This document shows, piece by piece, positions 51,165-61,057 of a stretch of DNA of 64,000 nt. The notes beneath the pieces were generated by a model, which worked only from the letters and a program-made list of their open reading frames with translations, did not search any database and was not told the origin of the DNA. Within the stretch, counting starts at the first letter, position 1. The number at the start of each line of letters is the position of its first letter. The translations under genes were made by a program, and so were the position numbers. Source of the stretch: Agrobacterium vaccinii. Lineage in GTDB: Bacteria > Pseudomonadota > Alphaproteobacteria > Rhizobiales > Rhizobiaceae. The stretch covers positions 723,501-787,500 of the forward strand of contig NZ_CP054151.1 in assembly GCF_021310995.1 (NCBI RefSeq). Reading direction: 5' to 3'.

Positions 51165-52158
51165 GATGAACCGCAAGCCCCTCAAGCCGGAGCAGAAGCA
51201 GGCCAAGTTGCCGCAGATGCGCATCCGCCCGATGGCGCCCATCCTGCCGCCGTCGAACATTCAGGGCAACGCCTTGATCGTGGTCATCGCCATCATGGCC
51301 TTTCTGGCCTGCCTGACGCTCGGTGCCGTCAGCATGGTGCGGGCCACCGCATCCACATGGCAAAGCCAGATTTCCCGCGAAATCACCATCCAGATAAAGC
51401 CTGAAGAGGGTCTGGACATGAACGCCGCGCTCAACAAGGCGCGCAATCTGGCTCTCAGCTTCGTCGGCACTAGAGAAGGCACAATCATGGACGATGCGGC
51501 CACAGCGCGGCTGCTCGAACCATGGCTCGGTGCCGGTCTCGACCTCTCGGAGCTGCCCGTTCCCCGTCTCGTGATTATCACGATCGATGAGAGCAACCCG
51601 CCTGATTTCGACGCGATGCGCACCATGCTGAAAGCGGAAATTCCGCAGGCATTTCTCGACGATCACCGCACCTGGGTCGACCGTCTGGTGTCCATGGCCC
51701 ATACCACCGTCATGATCGGCCTTGGCGTCCTGATCCTCGTCTTTAGCGCTATGGTGCTGACGGTAGTCTTTGCCACCCGAGGCGCTCTGTCGGGCAATCG
51801 CCATATCGTCGAGGTGCTGCACTTCGTCGGCGCTGAAAGCAGTTTCGTCGCGCGTGAATTCCAGAAACACTTCCTGAAAATAAGCCTTAAGGGCTCCGGG
51901 GCCGGAAGTGCTTTGGCCGCAGGCGTGTTTCTTGCCGCAGGCTTCTGGCAATCCCGGTCGCTCGCCACACCGCAGAGCGATCAAGCCAGCGCCCTGTTCG
52001 GATCGTTTTCCGTTGGCGTCGACGGCTATCTCGGCATTTTCGCAACGATGATGGTCATCGCATTGCTGACGACAATCACCGCGCGACTGACCGTGATACG
52101 CACCATTGACGACATTGATCGGGTGCGTTCCGATCCTTCAAAAAGCGAGGGCGTTTGA
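51157..52158 (+). CDS. ftsX: Cell division protein FtsX
   Basis: This 333-residue protein has a cytosolic N-terminal region, a first membrane helix at about residues 37-60, a periplasmic domain, and three more helices in the C-terminal half (from TVMIGLGVLILVFSAMVLTVV). This four-helix FtsX layout (MacB-like) passes the ATPase signal to cell-wall hydrolases outside. It overlaps ftsE by eight bases and is thus coupled. The family is variable in sequence; the call rests on topology and the ftsE neighbour. Confidence 0.92.
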   Translation: MNEMNRKPLKPEQKQAKLPQMRIRPMAPILPPSNIQGNALIVVIAIMAFLACLTLGAVSMVRATASTWQSQISREITIQIKPEEGLDMNAALNKARNLALSFVGTREGTIMDDAATARLLEPWLGAGLDLSELPVPRLVIITIDESNPPDFDAMRTMLKAEIPQAFLDDHRTWVDRLVSMAHTTVMIGLGVLILVFSAMVLTVVFATRGALSGNRHIVEVLHFVGAESSFVAREFQKHFLKISLKGSGAGSALAAGVFLAAGFWQSRSLATPQSDQASALFGSFSVGVDGYLGIFATMMVIALLTTITARLTVIRTIDDIDRVRSDPSKSEGV

Positions 52159-52228
52159 CGGCTTTTCTCCGCCTTCACGCGGTTGGAGCCGCCCGTTCCT
52201 TGCCTTAATCCAAGCTTATCGATAACTG

Positions 52229-52930
52229 ATGATAATGAGTCGCACTGACCCGGATGATCAACCGACAGAGACGCCGCGCAACGGTCTGCTTTCGCGGCGC
52301 GGTCGTTTGCGCCGGTTTGTGCGGGCGACGCTGCTGATTTGCCTTGTGGTGCTTGGCGCCATCTTCGGCGGTTTCCTGTGGTTTGCGGATTCGGTTGCCT
52401 CCATGCGCCCGCCTTCGGGAACCCGGGCAGACGCCATCATCGTCTTGACCGGTGGCTACCTTAGAATCGATCAGGCGGTAGGCCTTTTGCGCGATGGCGT
52501 TGGCAAGCGGCTGCTGATTTCCGGCGTCAACCCCGCCACCACCCGCGCACAGATTCGCAAGATGACGCAGAGTTCATCAGATCTCTTCGCCTGCTGTGTG
52601 GATATGGGGTATCAAGCCGTCGACACGATCGGCAATGCGAACGAAGCGGCGAAGTGGATCAGGGACAAGGGCTATGCCTCGGTCGTCGTCGTTACCAACA
52701 ATTACCATATGCACCGCAGCCTCCACGAGTTGAGAAGCTCCAGCCCCGATACGAATTTCATCGCTTACCCCGTTATCAACTCCGATCTGGCGCGCACCAA
52801 CTGGTTTTCAAACCCCGACGTGGTCCGCACCATGATTTACGAATATATCAAATTCGTCGCCGTCGCCGTCCGTGATCTGACCGGGCTTGGCAAAGGCAAC
52901 GGCCTGCGCAATGGCGCATCTTCCGCCTGA
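52229..52930 (+). CDS. YdcF/SanA-like DUF218 membrane protein
   Basis: This 233-residue protein has one N-terminal membrane helix (about residues 32-54) and a DUF218 domain: ADAIIVLTGGYLRIDQAVGLL, GKRLLISGVNPATT, and VVVVTNNYHMHRSLHEL, the run with the conserved polar residues. Related proteins (SanA, YdcF, ElyC) are linked to envelope integrity. It follows ftsX on the same strand and precedes an acyltransferase, so an envelope role fits. The start at 52229 has an alternate ATG two codons later. Confidence 0.86.
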   Translation: MIMSRTDPDDQPTETPRNGLLSRRGRLRRFVRATLLICLVVLGAIFGGFLWFADSVASMRPPSGTRADAIIVLTGGYLRIDQAVGLLRDGVGKRLLISGVNPATTRAQIRKMTQSSSDLFACCVDMGYQAVDTIGNANEAAKWIRDKGYASVVVVTNNYHMHRSLHELRSSSPDTNFIAYPVINSDLARTNWFSNPDVVRTMIYEYIKFVAVAVRDLTGLGKGNGLRNGASSA

Positions 52931-53061
52931 TTTCGCCCCGGCGGCTGTTGCCTGGGGTCTTGCTGACACACCCTGTTTTCGTGTAGGCGTTCAGCCCTGC
53001 GCGATGACATAGACGATTGCTTCCTTTTGTCGATACGGACGCGCCTGGAGAAGCTTTTTTC

Positions 53062-53853
53062 ATGCTCAGACTGCGTTCCATTCTGTTCAACACAGCCTTC
53101 TATATGAACCTCATCCTGCGGATGATCGTGCTGACGCCGATCTATTTCATCGTACCGCGAAAGCTGGCTTATGAAATTCCCAAGGCATGGGCGCGCTCGA
53201 ACCATTGGCTGATGGAAAAGATCGTCGGCACGACGTTCGAAATCGAGGGGCTGGAAAACATTCCCGAATCCGGCTGCATTTTTGCGCCGAAGCACCAGTC
53301 TTTCTGGGACACCTACGCGCTGCTGCCGAACCTCAAGGACCCCGTCTATATCCTCAAGCGCGAACTGACGTGGATACCGCTTTTCGGCTGGTACGTCGCC
53401 AAGCAGAGAATGATCCCGGTCAACCGTGCCGCCCGTGGCAAAGCCATGCTGCAGGTTATGGAGCGGGCAAAGGAAGAAATGCAAAAGGGTCGTGAGCTGA
53501 TCATCTACCCGGAAGGCACGCGACGCGCGCCGGGGGCAGAGCCGGAATATCGTTACGGTATCGCCCGCCTGTACCGTGATCTGAAAGTGCCTGTGGTGCC
53601 GGTCGCCATGCATCCCGGCCTATTCTGGCCGCGCAGATCGACCATGCGTTACCCTGGCCATTTCAAGGTGCGCATTCTGCCGCCGATCCAGCCGGGTCTG
53701 GACCCCGACGTGTTCTTCAAGCAGTTGATCGAGGTTACGGAAAAGGCCAGCGACGAGCTTCTGCTGGAAACCGCACGCAACAATCCATCGCTCCCCCTAC
53801 CTCCGACAGCCGTCAAGCGGCTGGCTGAACTTCAGGACAAGGCTGCGGACTGA
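53062..53853 (+). CDS. plsC: 1-acyl-sn-glycerol-3-phosphate acyltransferase
   Basis: This 263-residue protein has the acyltransferase motif H-x4-D as HQSFWD (His78, Asp83) and EGTRR at residues 151-155, plus VNR near 120 and VPVVPVAMHPG. A membrane helix lies at about residues 8-30. It adds the second acyl chain to lysophosphatidic acid at the inner membrane. TGGAGAAG precedes the ATG at 53062. The end overlaps the convergent chaC gene by 22 bases. Confidence 0.9.
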   Translation: MLRLRSILFNTAFYMNLILRMIVLTPIYFIVPRKLAYEIPKAWARSNHWLMEKIVGTTFEIEGLENIPESGCIFAPKHQSFWDTYALLPNLKDPVYILKRELTWIPLFGWYVAKQRMIPVNRAARGKAMLQVMERAKEEMQKGRELIIYPEGTRRAPGAEPEYRYGIARLYRDLKVPVVPVAMHPGLFWPRRSTMRYPGHFKVRILPPIQPGLDPDVFFKQLIEVTEKASDELLLETARNNPSLPLPPTAVKRLAELQDKAAD

Positions 53854-54368
53854 GCCTCCACGTTAGCGGCGACGCGCTCCAGCACGACGTCTCTTATTCC
53901 CATTTCCTGAAGATGGCGGACCGTGTTGAAGACGTAGTCGACATTCGGGCCTGACTGGCCAGACGCTTGGCAGACGATCTTTGCCGCCTCGTCCAGCGCG
54001 AGACCGCCAACATATTGCGCATGCTGCGGGTCCGCCACATAGGTCAGCGCCGGTTGCCGCCTGCCATCGGCAAGACCGACCAGAATAACTCGCTCCTTAT
54101 AGACGTTGCTCACGAGTTCACGCTCACGCAAATAATCAAGAACCGCGTCACGGCTGGCATTGGCAACACGAAATGCCACGCCGTGGCACGACCCGCCACG
54201 TTCCAGCCCCAGCACCAAGCCGGGATTTTCATCTGTTCCCCGGTATACATTCGAGCGAATGCAGAGCGCGCGCCGATAGCCATGTAGACGCGCCTGCTGG
54301 CGTTCCTCAAACGGGAAGCCGGGGTTCCACATCAACGAACCGTAGCCAAAGACCCAAAAATCGTCCAT
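53832..54368 (-). CDS. Gamma-glutamylcyclotransferase, ChaC family
   Basis: This 178-residue protein has the substrate loop VFGYGSLMWNPGFPFEE at residues 5-21 (Y-G-S-L motif), ALCIRSNVYRGTDENPGLVLGLERGG and, later, REREL where the catalytic glutamate is expected. ChaC enzymes cleave glutathione to 5-oxoproline and Cys-Gly. It is convergent with plsC with a 22-base overlap. The ATG at 54368 is preferred over a TTG four codons earlier. Confidence 0.88.
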   Translation of the reverse strand: MDDFWVFGYGSLMWNPGFPFEERQQARLHGYRRALCIRSNVYRGTDENPGLVLGLERGGSCHGVAFRVANASRDAVLDYLRERELVSNVYKERVILVGLADGRRQPALTYVADPQHAQYVGGLALDEAAKIVCQASGQSGPNVDYVFNTVRHLQEMGIRDVVLERVAANVEAQSAALS

Positions 54369-54414
54369 ATCGCAAGCCAAACCAAATCACCTGTGTCTAC
54401 CATTGGAGATCATC

Positions 54415-55416
54415 ATGGCAGCGTCAAGCCAATCCCGAAGCAGCAGAAAATTCCTTTTTCTTGGCCTTGGGATAATAGTTTTCGTTGCCATTTACACTGC
54501 GGGCTGGTTCTACGCCGCAAACCGGCTTCAGGAAACCGTTATCCGGGTCATGTCTCCGGGTGGCACCGCACCTGCCAGCGCCAACTGCGCCGATATGGCA
54601 TTCAAGGGTTATCCGTTTCGCATCGGACTGTTCTGTTCGAAGGTGGATGTAACGGATACGCGCAATGGCGTGTCAGGCTCCTTCGGCGCTTTGCGTTCCG
54701 CAGCACAGATTTACGCGCCCGGCCATGTTGTTTGGGAACTGGATTCGCCAGCAAAAATCGAGACCGCACATGGGCTCAGCATCTCCGCGCAATGGTCCAG
54801 CCTCCAGTCCAGTCTGGTGAAGAAGCTGAAGGGCATCGACCGTACCTCTCTGGTCATCGAAGGCCTGAAAGCGAACGCAGTATCGTCGGTCACGACACAG
54901 ACGATCGATTTCGACGCGGCAAAAACCGAAGTTCACCTTCGCCAGAACGGAGCCGATCTCGATGGCGCCATCACACTAACCGATGCCTCCACTGTCATCA
55001 AGGACTGGCCGCAGGTTCTGCCACGCCTCAACGCCATTGCCGACGTAACCCTTGCGGGCAAGGCTGGCATGATCGACGGCAGTGACCGCACCGGGCTCTA
55101 CGGTGCCAGCGGCGAATTGCGCCGGGTGATGCTGGATATCGGCGATGGCCGCACCATGCGCATCAGCGGACCATTTTCTTTTGATGATCAGGGCTATCTG
55201 ACTGGCCAGTTCAAGCTTGAAATCGAAAAACTCGGCGATTGGGCCAACAATGCCAAGCAGGCATTCCCGCAACTGCAATCGACCATCGACACGGCCCGCA
55301 AATTGCTGGGTGCCCTAGCAGGCGGCGGCGACAAGGCGTCCGTCGATCTCGTGGTCGATCGTGGCCGCGCCACCGTCAGCGGCTTTATTCCCTTGGGTAA
55401 AATTCCGCCAATCTGA
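54415..55416 (+). CDS. DUF2125 domain protein
   Basis: This 333-residue protein has an N-terminal membrane anchor (FLFLGLGIIVFVAIYTAGWFY, about residues 13-33) and a large exported domain with the DUF2125 pattern: ANCADMAFKGYPFRIGLFC with paired cysteines, then beta-rich repeats ending with ISGFIPLGKIPPI-like sequence. Function is unknown; the domain occurs in alphaproteobacteria. TTGGAG precedes the ATG at 54415. It is divergent from chaC and convergent with tyrC across a terminator. Confidence 0.85.
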   Translation: MAASSQSRSSRKFLFLGLGIIVFVAIYTAGWFYAANRLQETVIRVMSPGGTAPASANCADMAFKGYPFRIGLFCSKVDVTDTRNGVSGSFGALRSAAQIYAPGHVVWELDSPAKIETAHGLSISAQWSSLQSSLVKKLKGIDRTSLVIEGLKANAVSSVTTQTIDFDAAKTEVHLRQNGADLDGAITLTDASTVIKDWPQVLPRLNAIADVTLAGKAGMIDGSDRTGLYGASGELRRVMLDIGDGRTMRISGPFSFDDQGYLTGQFKLEIEKLGDWANNAKQAFPQLQSTIDTARKLLGALAGGGDKASVDLVVDRGRATVSGFIPLGKIPPI

Positions 55417-55426
55417 CACGAGATAT

Positions 55427-55459
55427 AAAGACCGAAGCCAGGTGATGGCTTCGGTCTTT
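55427..55459. terminator. Strong bidirectional intrinsic terminator
   Basis: A perfect 14-bp stem (AAAGACCGAAGCCA with TGGCTTCGGTCTTT) with loop GGTGA lies between the convergent DUF2125 and tyrC genes. Confidence 0.9.
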
Positions 55460-55469
55460 CATGATGTCT

Positions 55470-56399
55470 TTACTTCTTCTGGTCCATCGCGTGGCGTCCG
55501 AAGTCAGGCGCATCGACGTCCTGCCCGGCCTGCACGATGGAGCGGCGGATGGTGCGGGTTCGGCTGAAAAGCTCGAACAGTTTTTCACCTTCACCCCAGC
55601 GTATCGCACGCTGGAGGTACGCCAAATCCTCGGAAAAACGGGCCAGCATTTCCAGAATGGCGTCCTTGTTGTGCAGGCAGATATCTCGCCACATGGTCGG
55701 ATCGGATGCGGCCAATCGGGTGAAATCACGGAAGCCTGAGGCAGAATATTTAATGACTTCCGATTCCGTTACCGTGCCAAGATCATCGGCCGTGCCGACG
55801 ATGTTGTAGGCAATGATATGTGGCAGATGCGAAACGATAGCCAGGACCTTGTCATGGTGCTCCGGCTCCATTTCATCGACACGCGAACCAAGCTTTTCCC
55901 AAAACGCTTTGAGCTTGCTGAGCGCTACCGCATCGGTTCCCGGCAGCGGCGTAAAGATGCACCAACGGTCATGAAACAGACCTTCAAATCCGGCATCCGG
56001 GCCAGATTTTTCCGTACCCGCCAGCGGGTGCCCGGGAATGAAATGAACGTTGTCGGGCATATGCGGGGCCATCTGGGAAATGACCGACGCCTTGGTGGAA
56101 CCCACATCCGTTACGATGGCCCCGGCCTTCAGGTGCGCAGCGATCTGCTGCGCAACGGCTTCGGACGCGCCCACAGGCACCGAGACGATCACCAGATCGG
56201 CGTCCTTGACCGCATCTGCGGCAGAAATCGTGTAGGATGTTCCCAGTTCCAGCTCTTCTGCGCGCTTGAGCGTGTCTTTACTGCGCGTGGAAATCACCAC
56301 TTCGCGGGCAAGACCAAGCTCGCGAATATCACGGGCAATGGAAGACCCGATCAGGCCGATACCGATCAGGGCTATGCGGTCAAACAGGATGTCGCTCAT
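55470..56399 (-). CDS. tyrC: Prephenate/arogenate dehydrogenase
   Basis: This 309-residue protein has the NAD motif [13 protein letters not shown] at residues 13-25, DVGSTKASV near 97, [14 protein letters not shown] near 118 and the late [12 protein letters not shown], all typical of the TyrA/TyrC family. It oxidises prephenate or arogenate on the route to tyrosine. Its start overlaps the hisC gene by four bases, so the two aromatic/histidine-type aminotransfer steps are co-expressed. No chorismate mutase domain is fused. Confidence 0.92.
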   Translation of the reverse strand: MSDILFDRIALIGIGLIGSSIARDIRELGLAREVVISTRSKDTLKRAEELELGTSYTISAADAVKDADLVIVSVPVGASEAVAQQIAAHLKAGAIVTDVGSTKASVISQMAPHMPDNVHFIPGHPLAGTEKSGPDAGFEGLFHDRWCIFTPLPGTDAVALSKLKAFWEKLGSRVDEMEPEHHDKVLAIVSHLPHIIAYNIVGTADDLGTVTESEVIKYSASGFRDFTRLAASDPTMWRDICLHNKDAILEMLARFSEDLAYLQRAIRWGEGEKLFELFSRTRTIRRSIVQAGQDVDAPDFGRHAMDQKK

Positions 56400-57505
56400 T
56401 TCGCCTGCCCCATAAACTCTGTCAGGGCCGCGATAACGCCGAGATTGGCTTCTTCCGATCCCACCGTCATGCGCAGGGCATTGGCGAACCCATAGCCACG
56501 AACGGCGCGCAGGATGTAGCCCCGCCGCGTCAGGAACTCATCGGCATCGGCGGCACGCTTGCCATCTGCATCGGGGAAGTGGATGAGAACGAAATTGGCA
56601 ACCGACGGCGTTACTTCAAGACAAAGCTGGCTGAAAGCCTGCGTCAGTTTTTCCATCCATTCGAGATTGTGCGTGACGGCCTGCTGCATGAAGGCCTGAT
56701 CGCGGATGGCGGCAGCACCGGCGGCAATGGCAGGCGCGTTCATGTTGAACGGCCCGCGCACCCGGTTCAGGGCATCGATCACGGCAGCGGGGCCGTACAT
56801 CCAGCCGACACGCAGCGCGGCCAAACCATAAACCTTGGAGAAGGTGCGGGTCATGACGACATTGCTGTTGCCGGAAACAAGCTCAAGCCCGGCCTCGTAA
56901 TCGTTCTTGCGCACATATTCCGCGTAGGCAGCATCCAGCACCAACACCACATGCTTCGGCAGGCTGCTTTGGAGGCGCCGAATTTCTGAGACAGGGACAT
57001 AGGTGCCGGTCGGATTGCCGGGGTTGGCGATGAAGACCATCTTGGTTTTTGGTGTAACGGCAGCGAGGATCGCATCGACATCGACAGTGCAATCTTTTTC
57101 CTTCACGGTGACAGGAACGGCACCTGCGCCCATGATCTGAATTCTGTAGACCAGAAATCCATGCTCGGTAATGATCGCCTCGTCACCCGTACCAAGGTAG
57201 ACATGGCACAGCAGACCCAGCAACTCGTCGGAGCCGTTTCCGCACATGATATTGGCGGGGTTCAGTCCATGCACATCGGCAATCGCCTGACGCAAGGCCA
57301 TCGCCTGCCCGTCTGGGTAAATCTGCAAATTCTCTGCCGCCGCCTTGAATGCCTCGATGGCTTTCGGGCTTGCGCCGAGCGGTGTCTCGTTGGAGGAGAG
57401 CTTATAAACCTTCGCAACGCCGTCGGCATGTTCCTTGCCGGGAACATAGGCAGCGATATCCAGAATACCCGGACGTGGAACAGGTTGGTTAAGCTCTGCA
57501 CTCAT
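56396..57505 (-). CDS. hisC: Histidinol-phosphate (or aromatic) aminotransferase
   Basis: This 369-residue fold-type I PLP enzyme has [15 protein letters not shown] near residue 35, GNGSDELL near 90, [10 protein letters not shown] near 157, the PLP-lysine segment [16 protein letters not shown] near 217-232 and a late [16 protein letters not shown]. It transaminates imidazole-acetol phosphate, but in this operon with tyrC it may also transaminate phenylpyruvate or prephenate. AAAGGTCG precedes the ATG at 57505. Confidence 0.9.
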   Translation of the reverse strand: MSAELNQPVPRPGILDIAAYVPGKEHADGVAKVYKLSSNETPLGASPKAIEAFKAAAENLQIYPDGQAMALRQAIADVHGLNPANIMCGNGSDELLGLLCHVYLGTGDEAIITEHGFLVYRIQIMGAGAVPVTVKEKDCTVDVDAILAAVTPKTKMVFIANPGNPTGTYVPVSEIRRLQSSLPKHVVLVLDAAYAEYVRKNDYEAGLELVSGNSNVVMTRTFSKVYGLAALRVGWMYGPAAVIDALNRVRGPFNMNAPAIAAGAAAIRDQAFMQQAVTHNLEWMEKLTQAFSQLCLEVTPSVANFVLIHFPDADGKRAADADEFLTRRGYILRAVRGYGFANALRMTVGSEEANLGVIAALTEFMGQAK

Positions 57506-57586
57506 TTCATCGACCTTTGAAAAGCGCCGGGTAACCGGCAAGACAATGCCGCAGGCATTAGACCGGAACAGGCGGTTTGTCGAGGG

Positions 57587-58348
57587 TCAGCTTGGCTTTC
57601 GCGGTGGTGGCGACGTCCGGGTCGTCGGCATGCCCTGCGGCGCAAGGACGGGGACGAAAACCCGCCGTGAAGCCCGCTGGCTGACAGGCAGACCCTGATA
57701 AAGCCGCTTCTGTGCCTCCACGATGATGACACCGGAAAAAACCGGCCAGAGCTTGCGCCCGGTGCTTTCCAGATACCGCCGGAACCGCAGGATGGAGCGA
57801 ACCTTCGTTGGTGGAAAAAACAAGGCTTCTGCCGTTGCTCCCGGCGTGAAATTCGTTTCGCGCAGAAGCGCCGTCAATTGTCCGCGCGAATAGGGGCGAC
57901 CGGAGCCGAAGGGTGTGTGCTCCACACGCGCCCAGACGCCGCGACGGTTCGGCACCACGATCACTAGCCTGCCGCCGGGCGCCAGAACGCGCCAGAGTTC
58001 TTTCAGCGTTTCGCGCGGATTCTCCGCAAATTCCAGCGAATGCACCATAAGAACGCGGTCTATCGACGAATCCGGCAACGGTAATTCCTCGTCGAAAACA
58101 AGTGCTGTCGATGACAATTCACCCGCTGGCCAGTTCACCGCCCCCTGCCCAGGTGGCATGAAGGCAAATGTCCGTTCCGTATCGTGGCGAAAGCGGTCGA
58201 GGAACGGAACCGCATAGCCGACACCCACCAGCCGTTCATCCGGCAAAGGCGGCCACAGCGTTGATAGCGCCATGGTGATGGCCTGCTCGGCAGACCGCCC
58301 GAGCGGTGAATGGTAGAATTCGCGCAGATCGACAATATCGGTGTTCAT
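57587..58348 (-). CDS. SAM-dependent methyltransferase (type 11)
   Basis: This 253-residue protein shows a class-I methyltransferase pattern: RLVGVGYAVPFLDRF near residue 39 in place of the usual GxGxG, the acidic DEELPLPDSSIDRVLMVHSLEFAENP (motif II-III), and LKELWRVLAPGGRLVIVVPNRRG. Motif I is degenerate (G-V-G-Y-A). The substrate is not known. It is coded upstream of hisC with about 81 bases between and divergent from gloB, an arrangement I recall in other rhizobia. Confidence 0.82.
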   Translation of the reverse strand: MNTDIVDLREFYHSPLGRSAEQAITMALSTLWPPLPDERLVGVGYAVPFLDRFRHDTERTFAFMPPGQGAVNWPAGELSSTALVFDEELPLPDSSIDRVLMVHSLEFAENPRETLKELWRVLAPGGRLVIVVPNRRGVWARVEHTPFGSGRPYSRGQLTALLRETNFTPGATAEALFFPPTKVRSILRFRRYLESTGRKLWPVFSGVIIVEAQKRLYQGLPVSQRASRRVFVPVLAPQGMPTTRTSPPPRKPS

Positions 58349-58443
58349 CGTCAGAATGTAGCAGTCCCCGGTTGGACTTCAAGGCATGGTAGCCTACATT
58401 GGAAAACCAGAAGGTGTGCACGCCGAAAAGATGGAGAGAAAAG

Positions 58444-59214
58444 ATGAAGCCGTTGGAAATAGAGGTCTTTCTGTGCCGTAGCGATAATTTCGGGGTTCTG
58501 TTGCATGACAGCGAGACCGGCGCCACCGTTTCGATCGATGCGCCGGAAGAAGCGCCCATCATCGATGCCCTCAACCGGCGCGGATGGACGCTCACCGATA
58601 TCTTCACAACTCACCATCATCAGGACCATGTCGAGGCCAATCTGGCGCTCAAGGAAAAATACGGCTGCGAGATTCGCGGGCCCAACGATGAAGCCATCGC
58701 CATTCCCGGACTGGACCGCTCTGCTGCCGATGGGGACGAGTTCGAGTTCGCCGGTCATCGCGTTCAGGTCATATCGACGCCCGGTCACACGGCTGGACAC
58801 ATCTGCTACTATTTTCCAGATGACGCCCTGCTCTTTGCCGCCGACACGCTGTTTGCCATGGGTTGCGGACGGCTGTTCGAACGCCCGGCTGCTGATATGT
58901 GGCACTCCTTCCAGAAATTGATGGCCCTGCCAGATAATGTCACAGTCTATTTCGGACATGAATACACGCTGTCCAACGCCCGTTTCGCCGTAACGGTCGA
59001 TCCGCAGAACGCGACCCTAGCGCAACGCGCGAGCGAAGTTGAGGCGCTGCGCAACGATGGAAAATTCACCATTCCGACCACGATTGGTGCGGAGAAGCAG
59101 ACCAACCCCTATATGCGGGTTGCCGATGAAGCCCTTCGCGCACATCTCGGCATGAAGGACGCCAGTGACGCGGATGTGTTTGCGGAGATCAGAACACGCA
59201 AGGACAACTTTTAA
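58444..59214 (+). CDS. gloB: Hydroxyacylglutathione hydrolase (glyoxalase II)
   Basis: This 256-residue metallo-beta-lactamase-fold protein has THHHQDH (56-62: His57, His59, Asp61, His62), GHTAGHI near 116, [14 protein letters not shown] near 140 and YFGHEYT near 174, all as in glyoxalase II. It hydrolyses S-lactoylglutathione to D-lactate and glutathione. GGAGAGAAAAG precedes the ATG. The family is about 255 residues, so the gene is complete. Confidence 0.94.
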   Translation: MKPLEIEVFLCRSDNFGVLLHDSETGATVSIDAPEEAPIIDALNRRGWTLTDIFTTHHHQDHVEANLALKEKYGCEIRGPNDEAIAIPGLDRSAADGDEFEFAGHRVQVISTPGHTAGHICYYFPDDALLFAADTLFAMGCGRLFERPAADMWHSFQKLMALPDNVTVYFGHEYTLSNARFAVTVDPQNATLAQRASEVEALRNDGKFTIPTTIGAEKQTNPYMRVADEALRAHLGMKDASDADVFAEIRTRKDNF

Positions 59215-59255
59215 CGGCCGACAGCGCAGTCTCGGCAGCAGCCATCATCAGCGAA

Positions 59256-59648
59256 TTGCAACTTGAGCCGCACCCGGAGGGCGGCTTTTATCGTCAGACA
59301 TTCAAAGACGGTGATGCAAGCGAGCGCGGCGCCTCCACCGCTATCTACTACCTCCTGGAAAAAGGCCAACGCTCGCATTGGCACCGCGTGACGGATGCTT
59401 CCGAGGTCTGGCATTATTATTCGGGCTCACCGCTGCTGCTGCATCTGAGCTTGGACGGCAAGGGTATCGAAACCATTCGGCTCGGGCCATCGGTTCTGGG
59501 CGGCGAGAGACCGCAGGCCATTGTTCCCGTCAATGGTTGGCAATCAGCAGAAAGCCTTGGCGAGTTTACGCTCGTCGGCTGCACGGTATCGCCCGGCTTT
59601 ACCTTCGAAAGCTTCGTCATGGCGGAACCCGGCTGGGCGCCGGGTTGA
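59256..59648 (+). CDS. DUF985 cupin protein (start uncertain)
   Basis: This cupin-fold protein (about 130 residues as given) has LEPHPEGGFYRQTF near the start, STAIYYLLEKGQRSHWHRV, EVWHYYSGSPLLLHL and GCTVSPGFTFESFVMA: the DUF985 pattern. Its job is unknown. No ATG or GTG is found in frame before the conserved region; TTG at 59256 would cut off the first helix (IISELQ), while the frame remains open back into gloB. Translation may be coupled with gloB or start at an unusual codon. Confidence 0.75.
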   Translation: MQLEPHPEGGFYRQTFKDGDASERGASTAIYYLLEKGQRSHWHRVTDASEVWHYYSGSPLLLHLSLDGKGIETIRLGPSVLGGERPQAIVPVNGWQSAESLGEFTLVGCTVSPGFTFESFVMAEPGWAPG

Positions 59649-59651
59649 ACC

Positions 59652-60425
59652 TTAGCCGCCGTATTTGGTTGCAGTAATGTAAACCTGCCCGACCTTGGTG
59701 GGTATACGCGCATAGACCGGTGCGTATACGTCCATGTTGCTTGCCTTGGCAAACCAGATTTCCATGGAAATGGACTTCAGATACTCGATGTCCTTGCGTC
59801 CCTTGCGAAAACCGGATTTGGGAACGTAACGGGCATTGCAGACGATTGCATCGCCGCTGAAGCCATTGGTCGCAAAAGGTTTGGTGCCGCCCGAGCTCAG
59901 GACGAGATCCAATCGCGACTCACCGTCATAGATCGGCAGGCGACCGGGGCAAATGCGACCTCCCACGGGGAAAATCAGTCCCGATATAGGGTCGAGCACC
60001 GAACGGAGGTCTCGGTCCTTCACATCGACCCAGTTGTCCGGCCGCGCCTTGGGCTCCGGCTTGACCGTCGTGGAGGTCACATTGCCATTGCGGTACTGCA
60101 CATCATAGGTGCGCGTGCGCTTGCCGTCCTTGTAGACCAGCGAATATTCATTCGCCTGCATCCGGTTTCCGCGCTTGGCGCCGGAAACGACGGTGCGCCC
60201 GGAAATGTCTTTCAAAACGCTGGCAATGCCTGCCGAACTGAACGAGCCGGAAATGGAATAGGTCGAGCCATCCATACGCGTCGAGAAATTGGCCCTTGCA
60301 ATGGGCAAGACGCCCAGAGCGATGCTGTATTCGCTGTCGTGCTTCGTTTCTGCGGCTTTGGCTGGCGAGAGACTCACCAGTGCAACGGCTGCGGCTGCGA
60401 AAACCCTTTGTGCATGGACATTCAT
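59652..60425 (-). CDS. DUF3108 exported protein
   Basis: This 257-residue protein has a signal peptide of about 24 residues (VFAAAAVALVSLSPAKA) and a DUF3108 beta-rich domain: YSIALGVLPIARANFSTRMDGSTYSISGSFS near residue 33, DPISGLIFPVGGRICPGRLPIYDG (with a Cys), ending in ATKYGG. Members are periplasmic and may bind lipids or polymer chains; role unknown. It converges on the cupin gene, three bases apart. Confidence 0.86.
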   Translation of the reverse strand: MNVHAQRVFAAAAVALVSLSPAKAAETKHDSEYSIALGVLPIARANFSTRMDGSTYSISGSFSSAGIASVLKDISGRTVVSGAKRGNRMQANEYSLVYKDGKRTRTYDVQYRNGNVTSTTVKPEPKARPDNWVDVKDRDLRSVLDPISGLIFPVGGRICPGRLPIYDGESRLDLVLSSGGTKPFATNGFSGDAIVCNARYVPKSGFRKGRKDIEYLKSISMEIWFAKASNMDVYAPVYARIPTKVGQVYITATKYGG

Positions 60426-60550
60426 TCAGGTAATACCTCGACGAGCCGGAAAGTCGCGCTCTATGGCGATGATATACGCGCAGTTATGGCAATAAAAAAG
60501 CAGAGTCGCGTGGAAATGCGGTGAAATCGCTCACAAAAAAGAGCGAGCGG

Positions 60551-60579
60551 CTTGACTGGAAGTTCGTGCCTGACTATAG
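60551..60579 (+). promoter_or_regulatory. Housekeeping promoter of rpmB
   Basis: CTTGAC at 60551-60556 and CTATAG at 60574-60579 are exactly 17 bases apart, close to the rhizobial sigma-70 consensus CTTGAC-N17-CTATAT. Transcription would start about 90 bases before the rpmB ATG. Confidence 0.8.
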
Positions 60580-60676
60580 AACCGCAACTTTCCAATCATT
60601 GCCAGTTGGATTGCTTACCGGAGTTTGCCGGATAGCAGCCCGTTGGTGAAACAGACGATAACAAATAGGTGTACCC

Positions 60677-60973
60677 ATGTCCCGTGTATGCGAATTGACC
60701 GGCAAGGGCGTCCAGACGGGCAATAACGTCAGCCACGCCAACAACAGAACCAAGCGTCGGTTCCTTCCGAACCTCTGCCAGGTTACGTTGATTTCTGATT
60801 CTCTCGGTCAGCGCTTCCGTTTGCGCGTTTCCGCAGCTGCCCTGCGCTCTGTTGAGCACCGCGGCGGTCTGGATGCGTTCCTTCTGAAGGCTAGCGAAGA
60901 CGATCTCTCGATGCGCGCCCGTCTGCTGCGTCGTCAGATCGCGAAGAAGACTGTCGAAGCTGCTGCTGCTTAA
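60677..60973 (+). CDS. rpmB: 50S ribosomal protein L28
   Basis: This 98-residue basic protein matches bacterial L28 of alphaproteobacterial length: [33 protein letters not shown] at the start and KTVEAAAA at the end. It binds the 23S rRNA in the large subunit. It has a leader of about 90 bases with CCGG-AGTTTG-CCGG hairpin potential, and a terminator follows after 27 bases. Confidence 0.96.
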   Translation: MSRVCELTGKGVQTGNNVSHANNRTKRRFLPNLCQVTLISDSLGQRFRLRVSAAALRSVEHRGGLDAFLLKASEDDLSMRARLLRRQIAKKTVEAAAA

Positions 60974-61000
60974 TAGCGGTTTCAACATCACAGACCCTCG

Positions 61001-61034
61001 AAAGGCTTGACTGGCTTATGCCGCTCAAGCCTTT
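61001..61034 (+). terminator. Intrinsic terminator of rpmB
   Basis: Arms AAAGGCTTGA and TCAAGCCTTT (10 bp, perfect) enclose a 14-base loop and are followed by TGTTCG. It separates rpmB from the yhhQ leader, which must then have its own promoter or receive read-through. Confidence 0.75.
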
Positions 61035-61057
61035 TGTTCGTTTCATATTGGCTCCAA

